The notes under the pieces were generated by a model. That model was not told where the DNA came from, did no database searches, and worked only from the letters and a program-made list of their open reading frames with translations. A DNA stretch of 28,078 nt from JBPCPM01 sp050999155 (GTDB lineage: Bacteria; Actinomycetota; Thermoleophilia; Solirubrobacterales; 70-9): NCBI GenBank assembly GCA_050999155.1, contig JBPCPM010000159.1, forward strand, positions 1 to 28,078, in the 5' to 3' direction. The position numbers and the translations under genes are program-made. Of the stretch, positions 7,400-14,828 are shown piece after piece (the stretch's first letter is position 1; each line of letters opens with the position of its first letter).

Positions 7400-8512
7400 G
7401 ACCCACCGCCGCCCGAGGCACGGATCAGCTCGGCGCGGATGAAATCGTCGAGGTCGCCGTCGAGGACCCGCTGGACGTCGCCCATCTCGTGGCTGGTGCG
7501 GTGGTCCTTGACCATCGTGTAGGGGTGCAGGACGTAGCTGCGGATCTGCGACCCCCACTCGGCCGACTGGACCTCGCCCCGCTCGCGCGCGAGCTCCTCC
7601 TCACGCTTGCGTTCCTCGAGCTCGATCAGCTTCGCCTTCAGCAGGCCCATGGCCGTCGCCTTGTTGGCCGACTGGGAGCGCTCGTTCTGGCACTGGGCAA
7701 CCGCGCCGGTGGGCAGGTGGGTGATGCGCACGGCCGAGTCGGTCTTGTTGACGTGCTGGCCGCCCGCGCCAGAGGCCCGGTAGGTGTCGATGCGCAGGTC
7801 CTCGTCGGAGATCTCGACCTCGACCGTGTCGGCGACCAGCGGCGCAACCTCGAGCTGGGCGAACGCGGTGTGGCGGCGGCCCGACGCGTCGAACGGGGAG
7901 ATCCGCACCAATCGGTGGACGCCCCGGTCGGCCGAGAAGAGCCCGTAGGCGTTCTCCCCCCGCGCGACGAACGTGCCGGACTTCAGACCGGCTTCCTCCC
8001 CGGGGCTGGCCTCCTGCATCTCGGCCGCGAACCCGCGGCGCTCGGCCCACCGCAGGTACATCCGCAGCAGCATCTCGGCCCAGTCCTGGGAGTCGGTCCC
8101 CCCTGCCCCGGCATGCACGGTGACCACGGCGTCGCCGGCGTCGTAGCGGCCGCCGAACAGCCGCTGCTCCTCGAGATCGTCCAAGCGCGTTTCGATCGAC
8201 GTGACCTGTTCGGTGAGCTCGGCGGCGAACTCGGGGTCCTCGTCGGCCAGCTCGACGAGGCCGTCGAGGTCGGCCGCGTCGGCGGTCAGCGTACGGAAGG
8301 TCTCCAGGCGCCGGCCGAGCCGGGCGTGCTCGGCCGACACCTCGGCGGCCCGCTCCTGGTTGTCCCAGAAGCCGGGCTGGGACATCTCCTCTTCCAGGCG
8401 GCCGTGGGCGGCCTCGAGCTCAGCGGGGTCAAAGATAATCCGCCAGCAGCGTCAGCTGCTCGCGGATCCGCTGGACGCGGCTCGGGATGTCGGCGACGGG
8501 GGCCTCGGCCAT
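7396..8512 (-). CDS. prfB: peptide chain release factor 2, made by programmed +1 frameshift
   Basis: RF2 ends translation at UGA and UAA. The main frame holds the stop-codon-recognising SPF (about residues 205-207 of the full product) and the catalytic GGQ in ASGAGGQHVNKTDSAVRITH (GGQ at 250-252). The visible long frame starts only at 8385 (MSQPGFWDNQER), which lacks the usual N-terminus. Starting at the ATG at 8512 gives a 27-codon leader (MAEAPVADIPSRVQRIREQL, then TLLADYL) ending at TGA in the sequence CTT TGA C. Slipping one base forward continues DPAELEAAHGRLEEE into MSQPGF, giving 371 residues. This is the classic autoregulated RF2 frameshift. It starts the prfB-FIST-HD-nadC operon and is probably transcribed from a leaderless promoter at 8520-8525. 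Confidence 0.95.
8428..8434 (-). other. programmed +1 frameshift site of prfB (CTTTGAC)
   Basis: On the minus strand the leader frame reads TAT CTT TGA C, and the ribosome must shift +1 from CTT to TTT to continue in the RF2 frame. TAT CTT TGA C matches the classic bacterial slippery core. The stimulatory Shine-Dalgarno-like element that usually precedes it is weak here (GGCGGA rather than AGGGGG). When RF2 is scarce the TGA is read slowly and slippage rises, giving feedback control. Confidence 0.93.
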
Positions 8513-8519
8513 GGGTCGC

Positions 8520-8525
8520 AGACTA
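8520..8525 (-). promoter_or_regulatory. candidate leaderless -10 box for prfB
   Basis: TAGTCT on the minus strand lies seven bases before the prfB ATG at 8512 and fits TANNNT. There is no Shine-Dalgarno in between (GCGACCC), so a leaderless transcript is the simplest reading. No clear -35 box is visible. Confidence 0.45.
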
Positions 8526-8542
8526 CCGACGCCGTGCGGCGT

Positions 8543-8568
8543 GCCCGCCGCGGCCGGTTGCGGCGGGC
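8543..8568 (-). terminator. GC-rich hairpin between secA and prfB
   Basis: A perfect nine-base inverted repeat (GCCCGCCGC / GCGGCGGGC) with an eight-base loop begins 11 bases after the secA stop. No T-run follows, so it is not a textbook intrinsic terminator, but U-less hairpins are common in actinobacteria. Its position before the prfB promoter fits termination or 3'-end protection of the secA message. Confidence 0.4.
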
Positions 8569-8578
8569 TGGCGGGCGC

Positions 8579-11398
8579 TCAGGCGCCGTGGCAGCGCTTG
8601 AACTTCTTGCCCGAGCCGCACCAGCACGGGTCGTTGCGGCCGACCTGCTCGCGGTCGCTCTTGACCACCGGCTCGAGCTCGGCCGGCAGGGTCTCACGCG
8701 CGGCGCCGCCGTCGATGTCCGGGCCTGCCCCCGCGCCGCCGTACAGCGCCGACGGCTGGTCCTGGGTACCGCCGGAGTAGTCGAGCTCTTCGACGGCCGG
8801 ACCGGCGTCGCCTTCGAAGATCTCCTCGGCCTCGGCGGGCTCGATGTCGACCTCCACGTGGAAGATGACCCGCGCGAACTCCTCCCACAGCGAGTACATC
8901 AGCTGCGAGAACATGAGGTAGCCCTCGTTCTTGTAGGCCACCAGCGGGTCGATCTGGGCGAACCCCCGGAGGTGGATCCCCTCGCGCATGTAGTCCATCT
9001 CGTACAGGTGCTCGCGCCAGCGGTTGTCGATGATCTGCAGCAGGATCTGGCGCTCGAGGTAGCGCATCAGATCCGAGCCGAACTCCTTCTCGAGGCTCTG
9101 ATATTCCTGGACGGCGTTGGTCTTGAGCGTCTCGGTGAACTCGATCACGTCGAGGCTCTCGGGATCGACGGCGAAGACCTCGGCCTCGGGCTCCCACAGC
9201 TGCTCGCACTGGGTCTGCAGCTCGGCGAGATCCTCGTCCTCGATGAAGCCGGACTCGTCGGAAACGTACTGGGCGACCAGCCGCTCGACCACGCCCTGGA
9301 GCTCCTCCATCGCCGCCTCGGACATGTCGCGGCCCTCGAGGATCTCGCGCCGGTACTTGTAGATGACGCGGCGCTGCTCGTTCATGACGTCGTCGTACTC
9401 GAGGACGCGCTTGCGGATCAGGAAGTTCTGCTCTTCGACCTTCTTCTGCGCGTTCTCCACGGCCCGGGTGAGCATCTTGGCCTCGATAGGGGCCTCGTTG
9501 CCCTCGTCGTCGACGGGACCGAGCCGTTCGAGGATCCGCTCGATCCGGTCGCCGGCGAACAGCCGGATGAGGTCGTCGCGGGCCGAGAGGAAGAACCGCG
9601 ACTCGCCGGGGTCGCCCTGGCGGCTGGCGCGGCCGCGGAGCTGGTTGTCGATCCGCCGCGACTCGTGGCGCTCGGTGCCGCAGATGAACAGGCCGCCCAG
9701 CGCCTTGACCTCCTCGGCTTCGGCCGTGCAGCGCTCGGTCAGCTTGGGCAGGATGTCCTGGCCGGTCTGCTCGTAGTCGGGATCGCCCGGGTGCAGGCCC
9801 AGCTTGGAGAGCTCACGCTGAAGCAGCTCTTCGGGGTCGCCGCCGAGCTTGATGTCCACGCCGCGGCCGGCCATGTTGGTGGCGATCGTCACCGATCCCA
9901 GCTGGCCGGCCTGGGCGATCGTCTGGCCCTCGCGCTCGGCGTACTCGGGCTTGGCGTTGAGGACGTCGTGCTTGACGCCACTGCGCTTGAGCTCGCGGGC
10001 GAGCATCTCGGAGACCTCGACCGAGATCGTGCCGACCAGGATCGGCTGGCCCTGCTGGTGGCGGTGGGTGATCTCCTGGACCACGGCCTGCCACTTGGTC
10101 TCCTTGGTCTTGTAGATCTGATCGTTTTGGTCCATGCGGACCATCGGCTGGTTGGTCGGGACCTCGACGACCGGCATCTCGTAGATCTTCATGAACTCGG
10201 TGGCCTCGGTGGCCGCGGTGCCGGTCATGCCCGAGAGCTTGGTGTAGAGCCGGAAGAAGTTCTGGAGGGTGATCGTGGCGAGGGTCTGGTTCTCCTCGCG
10301 GATCGACAGGCCATGCTTGGCCTCCACGGCTTGGTGCAGGCCCTCCGACCAGCGGCGCCCGTCGAGGATCCGGCCGGTGAACTCGTCGATGATCTTCACC
10401 TGGCCGTCGACGACGGCGTAGTCCTTGTCGACCTTGTACAGCGCCTCGGCCTTCAGAGACTGGATCAGGTGGTTGACCAGCGTGCCGTTCTCGGCCAGGT
10501 AGAGGTTCTCGACATCGAGGAACGTCTCGGCCTTGGTCACGCCACGCTCGGTGGGCGCGACGGTCTTGTGCTTCTCGTCGTACTCGTAGTCGTACTCGGC
10601 CTCGGAGGTGTCCTTGCTCTCCCCCAACGCCTTGAGCTTGTCGGTGGCCTGCACGCCTTCCAGCGTGCGCGCCAGCCGGGCGAAGGTGTTGTAGAGATCG
10701 GCGGCCTGCTCGGGCTGGCCGGAGATGATCAGCGGGGTCCGGGCCTCGTCGATGAGGATGTTGTCGACCTCGTCGACGACCGCGAAGTTGTGCCCGGGCT
10801 GCACGACGTCCTCGATCGAGGAGGCCATGTTGTCGCGCAGGAAGTCGAAGCCGAACTCCGAGTTGGTGCCGTAGGTGACGTCGGCCGCGTAGGCGGCGCG
10901 CCGGGCCTCGTGGTCCTCGCTCTCCTGGATGATCCCGACGGTCATCCCGAGCGTTTCGTAGATGGGCCGCATCCAGTTGGCGTCACGGCGGGCGAGGTAG
11001 TCGTTGACGGTGATGACATGCACGCCCTCGCCGGTGAGGGAGTTCAGGAAGATCGGCAGCGTCGCGGTCAGCGTCTTGCCCTCGCCCGTGCGCATCTCGG
11101 CGATGGCGCCGTCGTTGAGGACCATCCCGCCGATCAGCTGCACGTCGAAGTGGCGCATGCCCATCGTGCGCTTGGCAGCTTCCCGGCACAGCGCGAACGC
11201 CTCGGACAGCACGTCGCCTACCGACTCGCCGCCCTTGACGCGCTCGCGCAGGCCGTCGGCCTCGGTGCGCAGCTCGGAGTCCTCGAGCAGCTCCGTCTCC
11301 GCCTCGATGCGGTTGATCGCGTCGACGCGCTTCTCGTAGTTCTTGAACTTGCGCTTTTCGCCGAGGCGCAGCGCGCGGTCGATGACGGTCTTGACCAT
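8579..11398 (-). CDS. secA: preprotein translocase ATPase SecA
   Basis: SecA is the cytoplasmic ATPase motor that drives preproteins through SecYEG. The 939-residue protein is full length. It has the Walker A motif RTGEGKTL (103-110), DEVD box (209-212) within VVDEVDNILIDEARTPLIIS, the second nucleotide-binding part with ATNMAGRGVDIKLGG and RGRASRQGDPGESRFFLSA, and the helical scaffold segment RVLEYDDVMNEQR. It ends with a SEC-C zinc motif CWCGSGKKFKRCHGA (Cys925, Cys927, Cys936, His937). About 70 Gly/Glu/Asp-rich linker residues precede the zinc motif. The ATG start has GGAAG seven bases upstream, and a -10-like box overlaps the comF stop. It is followed by prfB, a gene order common in bacteria. 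Confidence 0.98.
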   Translation of the reverse strand: MVKTVIDRALRLGEKRKFKNYEKRVDAINRIEAETELLEDSELRTEADGLRERVKGGESVGDVLSEAFALCREAAKRTMGMRHFDVQLIGGMVLNDGAIAEMRTGEGKTLTATLPIFLNSLTGEGVHVITVNDYLARRDANWMRPIYETLGMTVGIIQESEDHEARRAAYAADVTYGTNSEFGFDFLRDNMASSIEDVVQPGHNFAVVDEVDNILIDEARTPLIISGQPEQAADLYNTFARLARTLEGVQATDKLKALGESKDTSEAEYDYEYDEKHKTVAPTERGVTKAETFLDVENLYLAENGTLVNHLIQSLKAEALYKVDKDYAVVDGQVKIIDEFTGRILDGRRWSEGLHQAVEAKHGLSIREENQTLATITLQNFFRLYTKLSGMTGTAATEATEFMKIYEMPVVEVPTNQPMVRMDQNDQIYKTKETKWQAVVQEITHRHQQGQPILVGTISVEVSEMLARELKRSGVKHDVLNAKPEYAEREGQTIAQAGQLGSVTIATNMAGRGVDIKLGGDPEELLQRELSKLGLHPGDPDYEQTGQDILPKLTERCTAEAEEVKALGGLFICGTERHESRRIDNQLRGRASRQGDPGESRFFLSARDDLIRLFAGDRIERILERLGPVDDEGNEAPIEAKMLTRAVENAQKKVEEQNFLIRKRVLEYDDVMNEQRRVIYKYRREILEGRDMSEAAMEELQGVVERLVAQYVSDESGFIEDEDLAELQTQCEQLWEPEAEVFAVDPESLDVIEFTETLKTNAVQEYQSLEKEFGSDLMRYLERQILLQIIDNRWREHLYEMDYMREGIHLRGFAQIDPLVAYKNEGYLMFSQLMYSLWEEFARVIFHVEVDIEPAEAEEIFEGDAGPAVEELDYSGGTQDQPSALYGGAGAGPDIDGGAARETLPAELEPVVKSDREQVGRNDPCWCGSGKKFKRCHGA

Positions 11399-11430
11399 GA
11401 GGGCTTCCGGTCGTAGGGAGGGCGCTTTTC

Positions 11431-11436
11431 AGACTA
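11431..11436 (-). promoter_or_regulatory. candidate -10 box for secA
   Basis: TAGTCT on the minus strand fits TANNNT and overlaps the comF stop codon. It would give a leader of about 25 bases carrying the GGAAG ribosome-binding site of secA. The identical hexamer precedes prfB. No -35 box is recognisable. Confidence 0.35.
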
Positions 11437-12216
11437 CCAGCGGTCCTCGGCGGCATTCCGGGGCCCGATCGCCGCCGATCGTGGGCGTGCGGTCGCGTCC
11501 AGGCCCGGTCCGCCGGGCCGCGCGCGCGGGGGCCGTGCCCAGGCGAACGTTGCCGCGACAACGCGGCGCGCGCCCGCCCGGCGCAAGGCGGCCGCACAGG
11601 CCGCGAGGGTGGCACCGGTCGTCCAGACGTCGTCGACGAGGAGCACGTGGTCAGGTACCGGGCCGTGGACGCCGAACCGGGGCGGCGCCCCGATCCGCTG
11701 GACCCGCGGGCGTCCACGCTGGGCCCGCCCGGGCGTGCGGCGAAGCGGTGCCATGGAGGCCAGCCCGAGCGAGACGGCGAGGCGCCGGGCCAGGGTGGTG
11801 GCCGGGTCGTGGCCGCGCAGCCGCCGGCGGATGGGATCGGCGGCCACCGGGACCACGGTGCCTCGCACCAGCTCGCCGGGCAACGTGCGGTGCAGGTGCT
11901 CGGCCATCGGCGCGACGGCCGCCGGGAGCCTGCGCAGCTTGGCCGCTGTCACCAGCGCCTGGGCCGCTCCCTCGTACGGACAGGCCGCCCAGCCGTCGGC
12001 GAGCCCGGGAGCCGATCCCCGCCATCCGCCGGAGGAGGCGAGCTCGGCGCGACATCGCTCGCACAGCCGCCGGAGCGGATCGCAGGGCCGCGCGCACCCC
12101 AGGCACGCCGGGGGTACCAGCCAGCCCAGCAGGCTCGAAGCCGCGAACGCCACGGGCCGCACGATGAGGACCGCGGGCGCACGGAAGGCGCACGCTACGT
12201 GCCGACTGCGACGCAC
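11434..12216 (-). CDS. comF: ComF-family phosphoribosyltransferase-like protein
   Basis: ComF proteins are needed for DNA uptake in competent bacteria and are widespread elsewhere; the biochemical role is poorly defined. The 260-residue protein has an N-terminal four-cysteine zinc site (Cys38, Cys41, Cys52, Cys55 in CLGC...CERC) and a type-I phosphoribosyltransferase domain whose PRPP loop is VLLVDDVWTTGATLAA (191-206). Between them is a Pro/Arg-rich stretch. The last 30 residues after the PRTase domain (ARPPRARPGGPG onward) are an unusual basic/Pro tail. I place the start at GTG 12216, with a GGGAGG sequence about 11 bases upstream. Codons closer to the first Cys are also possible. It is probably not joined to the upstream nucleotidyltransferase, because a hairpin lies between them. 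Confidence 0.85.
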   Translation of the reverse strand: MRRSRHVACAFRAPAVLIVRPVAFAASSLLGWLVPPACLGCARPCDPLRRLCERCRAELASSGGWRGSAPGLADGWAACPYEGAAQALVTAAKLRRLPAAVAPMAEHLHRTLPGELVRGTVVPVAADPIRRRLRGHDPATTLARRLAVSLGLASMAPLRRTPGRAQRGRPRVQRIGAPPRFGVHGPVPDHVLLVDDVWTTGATLAACAAALRRAGARRVVAATFAWARPPRARPGGPGLDATARPRSAAIGPRNAAEDRW

Positions 12217-12238
12217 AGCCGCCCCGCCCTCCCGACCG

Positions 12239-12279
12239 AGTGCTCGATTTCTCCCGCTCTACGGGAGTTATCGAGCGCT
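12239..12279 (-). terminator. stem-loop terminator after the sugar nucleotidyltransferase gene
   Basis: An imperfect long hairpin: AGTGCTCGAT pairs with ATCGAGCGCT (one mismatch or wobble), a TT/TT internal loop follows, then CTCCCG pairs with CGGGAG around a five-base loop. It lies 15 bases beyond the nucleotidyltransferase stop and 23 bases before the comF start. It lacks a T-run, so the efficiency of termination is uncertain. Confidence 0.55.
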
Positions 12280-12293
12280 CACCGGGGTGTGGG

Positions 12294-13280
12294 TCAGGTT
12301 TTCGCCGGGCGGCCGGCGATGGCCTCGATCAGCAGCGTGTCGGCCGCGATCTCGGTGTCGGGCCAGATGATCGTGTCGCGCAGCATCGCCCGGTCGCCGA
12401 TCACCGACCCCGCGCCGATTATCACGGTGCCCTGCATGCGCACGTCGGAGCCGATCCGGCAGTCCCGGCCCACGTACGCCGGGGCCTCCACCTCCACGGC
12501 TCCGCCGAGATCGGTTCCCTCGCCGACGTACAGGCCCTCCTCGAGCAGCTCGGCGTCGAGCTGGATCTTCACGGCACCGGACACCGCGTCGAAGCTCGCC
12601 TGGCGGAACTCGTCGACGGTGCCCACGTCGTTCCAGTAGTCGTCGAAGGCATACGCGTAGAACGGCACGTCGTTGTCGAGCAGCGCCGGGAAGACGTCGG
12701 TCGCCCAGTCGGCGAAGTCGGCGTCGGGGAAGTAGTCGAAGATCTCGGGGCTGAACATGTAGATCCCGCAGTTCGCCAGGTCCGACAGGGCCTCGGCCGG
12801 GTCGGGCTTCTCCTGGAAGCCCTGGATACGCATGTCGTCGCCGTGGATGACCACACCGAACTCGTCGGTGTGGTCGACCTGCTTGACCGCCAGGGTGGCG
12901 ATCCCGTCATGGGCGCGGTGGGCGTTGCGCATGGCGCCCAGGTCGATATCGGTGATCGCGTCCCCGGAGATCACGAGGAAGTCGTCGTCGCCGAAGAAGT
13001 CCCTGCAGTTGCGCACCCCGCCGGCGGTGCCCATGAGCTCGTCCTCATAGCGGTATTCGAGAGAGATGCCGTGTTCGGAGCCATCGCCGAAGTACCCGCG
13101 GACCGCGTCGGGGAAGTAGTGGAGGTTGGCGATCACCTCGGTGAGCCCGTGGTCGCGCAGCAGCGCGACGATATGCCCCATCACCGGCCGATCGAGGATC
13201 GGCACCATCGGCTTGGGGATGGTGTGGGTCATCGGCCGCAGCCGGGTGCCGAGCCCTGCGGCGAGGATCATGGCCTTCAC
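12294..13280 (-). CDS. sugar-1-phosphate nucleotidyltransferase with left-handed beta-helix tail
   Basis: Enzymes of this family make NDP-sugars (such as GDP-mannose, dTDP-glucose or UDP-glucose) from a sugar 1-phosphate and an NTP. The 328-residue protein starts KAMILAAGLGTRLRPMTHTI after the initiator, the nucleotide-binding loop, then IPKPMVPI, ELMGTAGGVR, a GDAITDIDL metal region and FQEKPD. The C-terminal part (from about 255) shows repeated hexapeptide-like turns (VGRDCRIGSDVRMQGTVIIG, GAGSVIGDRAMLRDTIIW) typical of a left-handed beta-helix. I cannot read which sugar or base from the sequence; mannose-1-phosphate guanylyltransferase and glucose-1-phosphate thymidylyltransferase are both possible. 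GTG start with AGGAGA well spaced upstream. It is related to the gene at 15857-16990. Confidence 0.92.
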   Translation of the reverse strand: MKAMILAAGLGTRLRPMTHTIPKPMVPILDRPVMGHIVALLRDHGLTEVIANLHYFPDAVRGYFGDGSEHGISLEYRYEDELMGTAGGVRNCRDFFGDDDFLVISGDAITDIDLGAMRNAHRAHDGIATLAVKQVDHTDEFGVVIHGDDMRIQGFQEKPDPAEALSDLANCGIYMFSPEIFDYFPDADFADWATDVFPALLDNDVPFYAYAFDDYWNDVGTVDEFRQASFDAVSGAVKIQLDAELLEEGLYVGEGTDLGGAVEVEAPAYVGRDCRIGSDVRMQGTVIIGAGSVIGDRAMLRDTIIWPDTEIAADTLLIEAIAGRPAKT

Positions 13281-13325
13281 GTGTACATCTCCTGCGTTGC
13301 GTTCGGGGTCCAGACGGAACGCGGG

Positions 13326-13333
13326 AGGCTATA
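13326..13333 (-). promoter_or_regulatory. candidate -10 region for the sugar nucleotidyltransferase
   Basis: TATAGCCT on the minus strand contains TAGCCT, matching TANNNT, in the 72-base gap before the nucleotidyltransferase. Transcription would start near 13319, leaving about 40 bases of leader that includes the AGGAGA ribosome-binding site. No -35 box stands out. Confidence 0.4.
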
Positions 13334-13352
13334 GCGCCCTTCCTCGGAACCC

Positions 13353-14093
13353 CTAGACGACCTCGTGGCCGTCGAGCTGCAGCGACACCAAGACCGGGGC
13401 CCGAACAACCGATTCCCGGCCGGCGCGCGGCAGGGCACGGCGCGCCGAGGGGAGCGTCAGGCCTCCGGCGGTCACGTACTCGTCGGTGTAGTGCGCCGCG
13501 CGGGCCAACGGGGCGACGACGGAGGCGGTGTAGTCGTGGCGGCGCACCCGCCCCGCGGCGTCGAACCACACGACCTGCTCGCGGTTGTGCGTGGGGAACC
13601 CTTCGGGGAACCGCGCGTGCAGGCCGCGCAGGACCGTCCCGCCGTCGTCGATGCGGCCATGGGGCCGGACCTCGATCTCGGGCCGCAACAGCAGGAACGG
13701 CAGCGTCAGGTAGTTCCACATCGCATAGCCACCGAAGTACAGGATGTCCAGCGCGTCCCAGCGCACCGAACGCCGCATGGCTCCCAGGCCGCCGAAGGCG
13801 TCCCGCGGGTTCGAACGCTCCCGCTCGCGCGAGCCACCCCGCGTCCGCACCGACACCTCCCCGGGGGTGAACTCGCCGCGCTTGCCCTTTTCGGGGAACC
13901 CGTGCAGGGTGGCCCGGGGCTCGTGGATGTCGATCTCGAGCCGGTACTCGGCGACCATCCCCGCGACCATCCGCGCCCGCGGCAGCAGCCCGCCGGTCCG
14001 CACCCGGCAGCCGATCCGGCTCGCCGCCTCCCAGCTCGCGCGGCCGCCGTGGGCCTCGACGGCCTCCTCCAGCAGCGCGGGCGTGCCGCTCAC
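13353..14093 (-). CDS. conserved-looking soluble protein of unknown function
   Basis: I do not recognise this 246-residue protein. It has no signal peptide and no clear membrane helix, although one hydrophobic stretch (YLTLPFLLLRPEIEVR) lies at about 128-143. Its alternating hydrophobic beta-strands and a segment such as REQVVWFDAAGRVRRHDYTA recall LolA/outer-membrane-lipoprotein-sorting-like beta-barrel halves, but that is a fold guess. The sequence begins SGTPALLEEAVEAHGGRASW after a GTG that overlaps the stop of the AlkA-like gene by four bases (GTGA), so it is translationally coupled to that DNA-repair gene. The frame stays open upstream inside the glycosylase gene, but that part is Arg/Pro-rich shadow sequence and is not included. 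Confidence 0.75.
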   Translation of the reverse strand: MSGTPALLEEAVEAHGGRASWEAASRIGCRVRTGGLLPRARMVAGMVAEYRLEIDIHEPRATLHGFPEKGKRGEFTPGEVSVRTRGGSRERERSNPRDAFGGLGAMRRSVRWDALDILYFGGYAMWNYLTLPFLLLRPEIEVRPHGRIDDGGTVLRGLHARFPEGFPTHNREQVVWFDAAGRVRRHDYTASVVAPLARAAHYTDEYVTAGGLTLPSARRALPRAGRESVVRAPVLVSLQLDGHEVV

Positions 14094-14746
14094 GCCGGCG
14101 TGGCGTCGAGCGAGCGCCACAGGTAGAGGCTGGCCAGGGACCGCTGGGGCCGCCAGGGCTCGGCGAGCTGTCGCAGGGGCCCGGGCTCGGGCAGCGCGTC
14201 GAGCTCGTAGGCGCGCTCGGCGGCGCGGCGGATCCCGAGGTCGCCCACCGGCAGCACGTCCGGGCGGCCGAGGTGGAATATCAGAAACATCTCGGCGGTC
14301 CACACGCCGAACCCGCGTACGGCGGTGAGCTGCGCGGTCACCTCGTCGTCGGGCAGCTCGGCCAGGGCATCGAGGTCGAGTTCGCCGTCGACGACCAGCT
14401 CCGCAAGCCCGCGCAGGTAGGCGACCTTGCGCTGGGACAGGCCGGCGTCACGCAGGTCGGCCGGATCGGCGTCGAGCATCGCCGTCGGGCCGGGCTCGCC
14501 GATGATGGCGACCACCCGCTCCCAGATCGTGCGCGCGGCCACGGTCGAGAGCTGCTGGCCCACCACCGATCGGGCCAGCGACCCGAAGGCGCTCGTCGGC
14601 CGTCCCCGGCGCAGATGCCGCGGGTCCAGGGGGCCGACCCGCTCGATGATCGCCGCCAGCACCGGGTCCGACGCGGCGAGGCGCCGCGCTGCGGCGGGCG
14701 CCGGGTCGAGCGCCGTGCTCTGCGGCCCTACGCTCGGGTCAGGCAT
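14090..14746 (-). CDS. AlkA-like DNA-3-methyladenine glycosylase (HhH-GPD family)
   Basis: This base-excision repair enzyme removes alkylated purines. The 218-residue protein has SVVGQQLSTVAARTIWERV (60-78), the helix-hairpin-helix LTAVRGFGVWTAEMFLIF (about 140-157) and the Gly/Pro-rich segment with the catalytic aspartate, VLPVGDLGIRRA (Asp169). It lacks the N-terminal domain of E. coli AlkA, so it is the short, minimal type. The ATG is six bases after a TAGGGT box with no Shine-Dalgarno, which points to a leaderless message. The unknown gene downstream is coupled to it through a four-base overlap. Confidence 0.92.
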   Translation of the reverse strand: MPDPSVGPQSTALDPAPAAARRLAASDPVLAAIIERVGPLDPRHLRRGRPTSAFGSLARSVVGQQLSTVAARTIWERVVAIIGEPGPTAMLDADPADLRDAGLSQRKVAYLRGLAELVVDGELDLDALAELPDDEVTAQLTAVRGFGVWTAEMFLIFHLGRPDVLPVGDLGIRRAAERAYELDALPEPGPLRQLAEPWRPQRSLASLYLWRSLDATPA

Positions 14747-14752
14747 GACCCG

Positions 14753-14780
14753 ACCCTACCCCCCTTGGGCTGGCGGCCAA
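14753..14780 (-). promoter_or_regulatory. candidate leaderless promoter for the AlkA-like gene
   Basis: TAGGGT (14758-14753 on the minus strand) fits TANNNT and is six bases before the ATG. A -35-like TTGGCC lies at 14780-14775 with a 16-base spacer. It follows directly after the hairpin that closes the isomerase gene, so a new transcription unit starts here. Confidence 0.5.
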
Positions 14781-14806
14781 ACCGGCCCGCGCTGCGGTGC
14801 GTGCCT

Positions 14807-14825
14807 CGCCGGGGGAGCCCCGGCG
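14807..14825 (-). terminator. perfect GC hairpin after the isomerase gene
   Basis: CGCCGGGG and CCCCGGCG form an eight-base perfect stem with a three-base loop, starting three bases after the TAG of the phosphoglucose/phosphomannose isomerase gene. There is no T-run. Together with the promoter just beyond, it probably marks the end of the envelope-sugar operon. Confidence 0.45.
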
Positions 14826-14828
14826 CGC

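Noticed and set aside
7400..7558. Upstream extension of the FIST gene
   Set aside because: It is an off-frame reading of the 3' end of prfB; FIST homology begins at the GTG at 7399.
8201..11416. A very long plus-strand open frame (over 1000 codons) opposite secA and part of prfB
   Set aside because: It is antisense to clearly conserved SecA and RF2, its residues are Leu/Asp/Gly/Val-rich without any domain, and such antisense frames are normal at this GC content.
13805..13820. GGGTTCGAACG stretch resembling a tRNA T-loop
   Set aside because: It lies in a coding gene and no acceptor or anticodon stems surround it.
14094..14303. Upstream extension of the unknown gene at 13353-14093
   Set aside because: It lies inside the AlkA-like gene and is Arg/Pro-rich; the GTG at 14093 forms the same GTGA junction seen elsewhere in the window.
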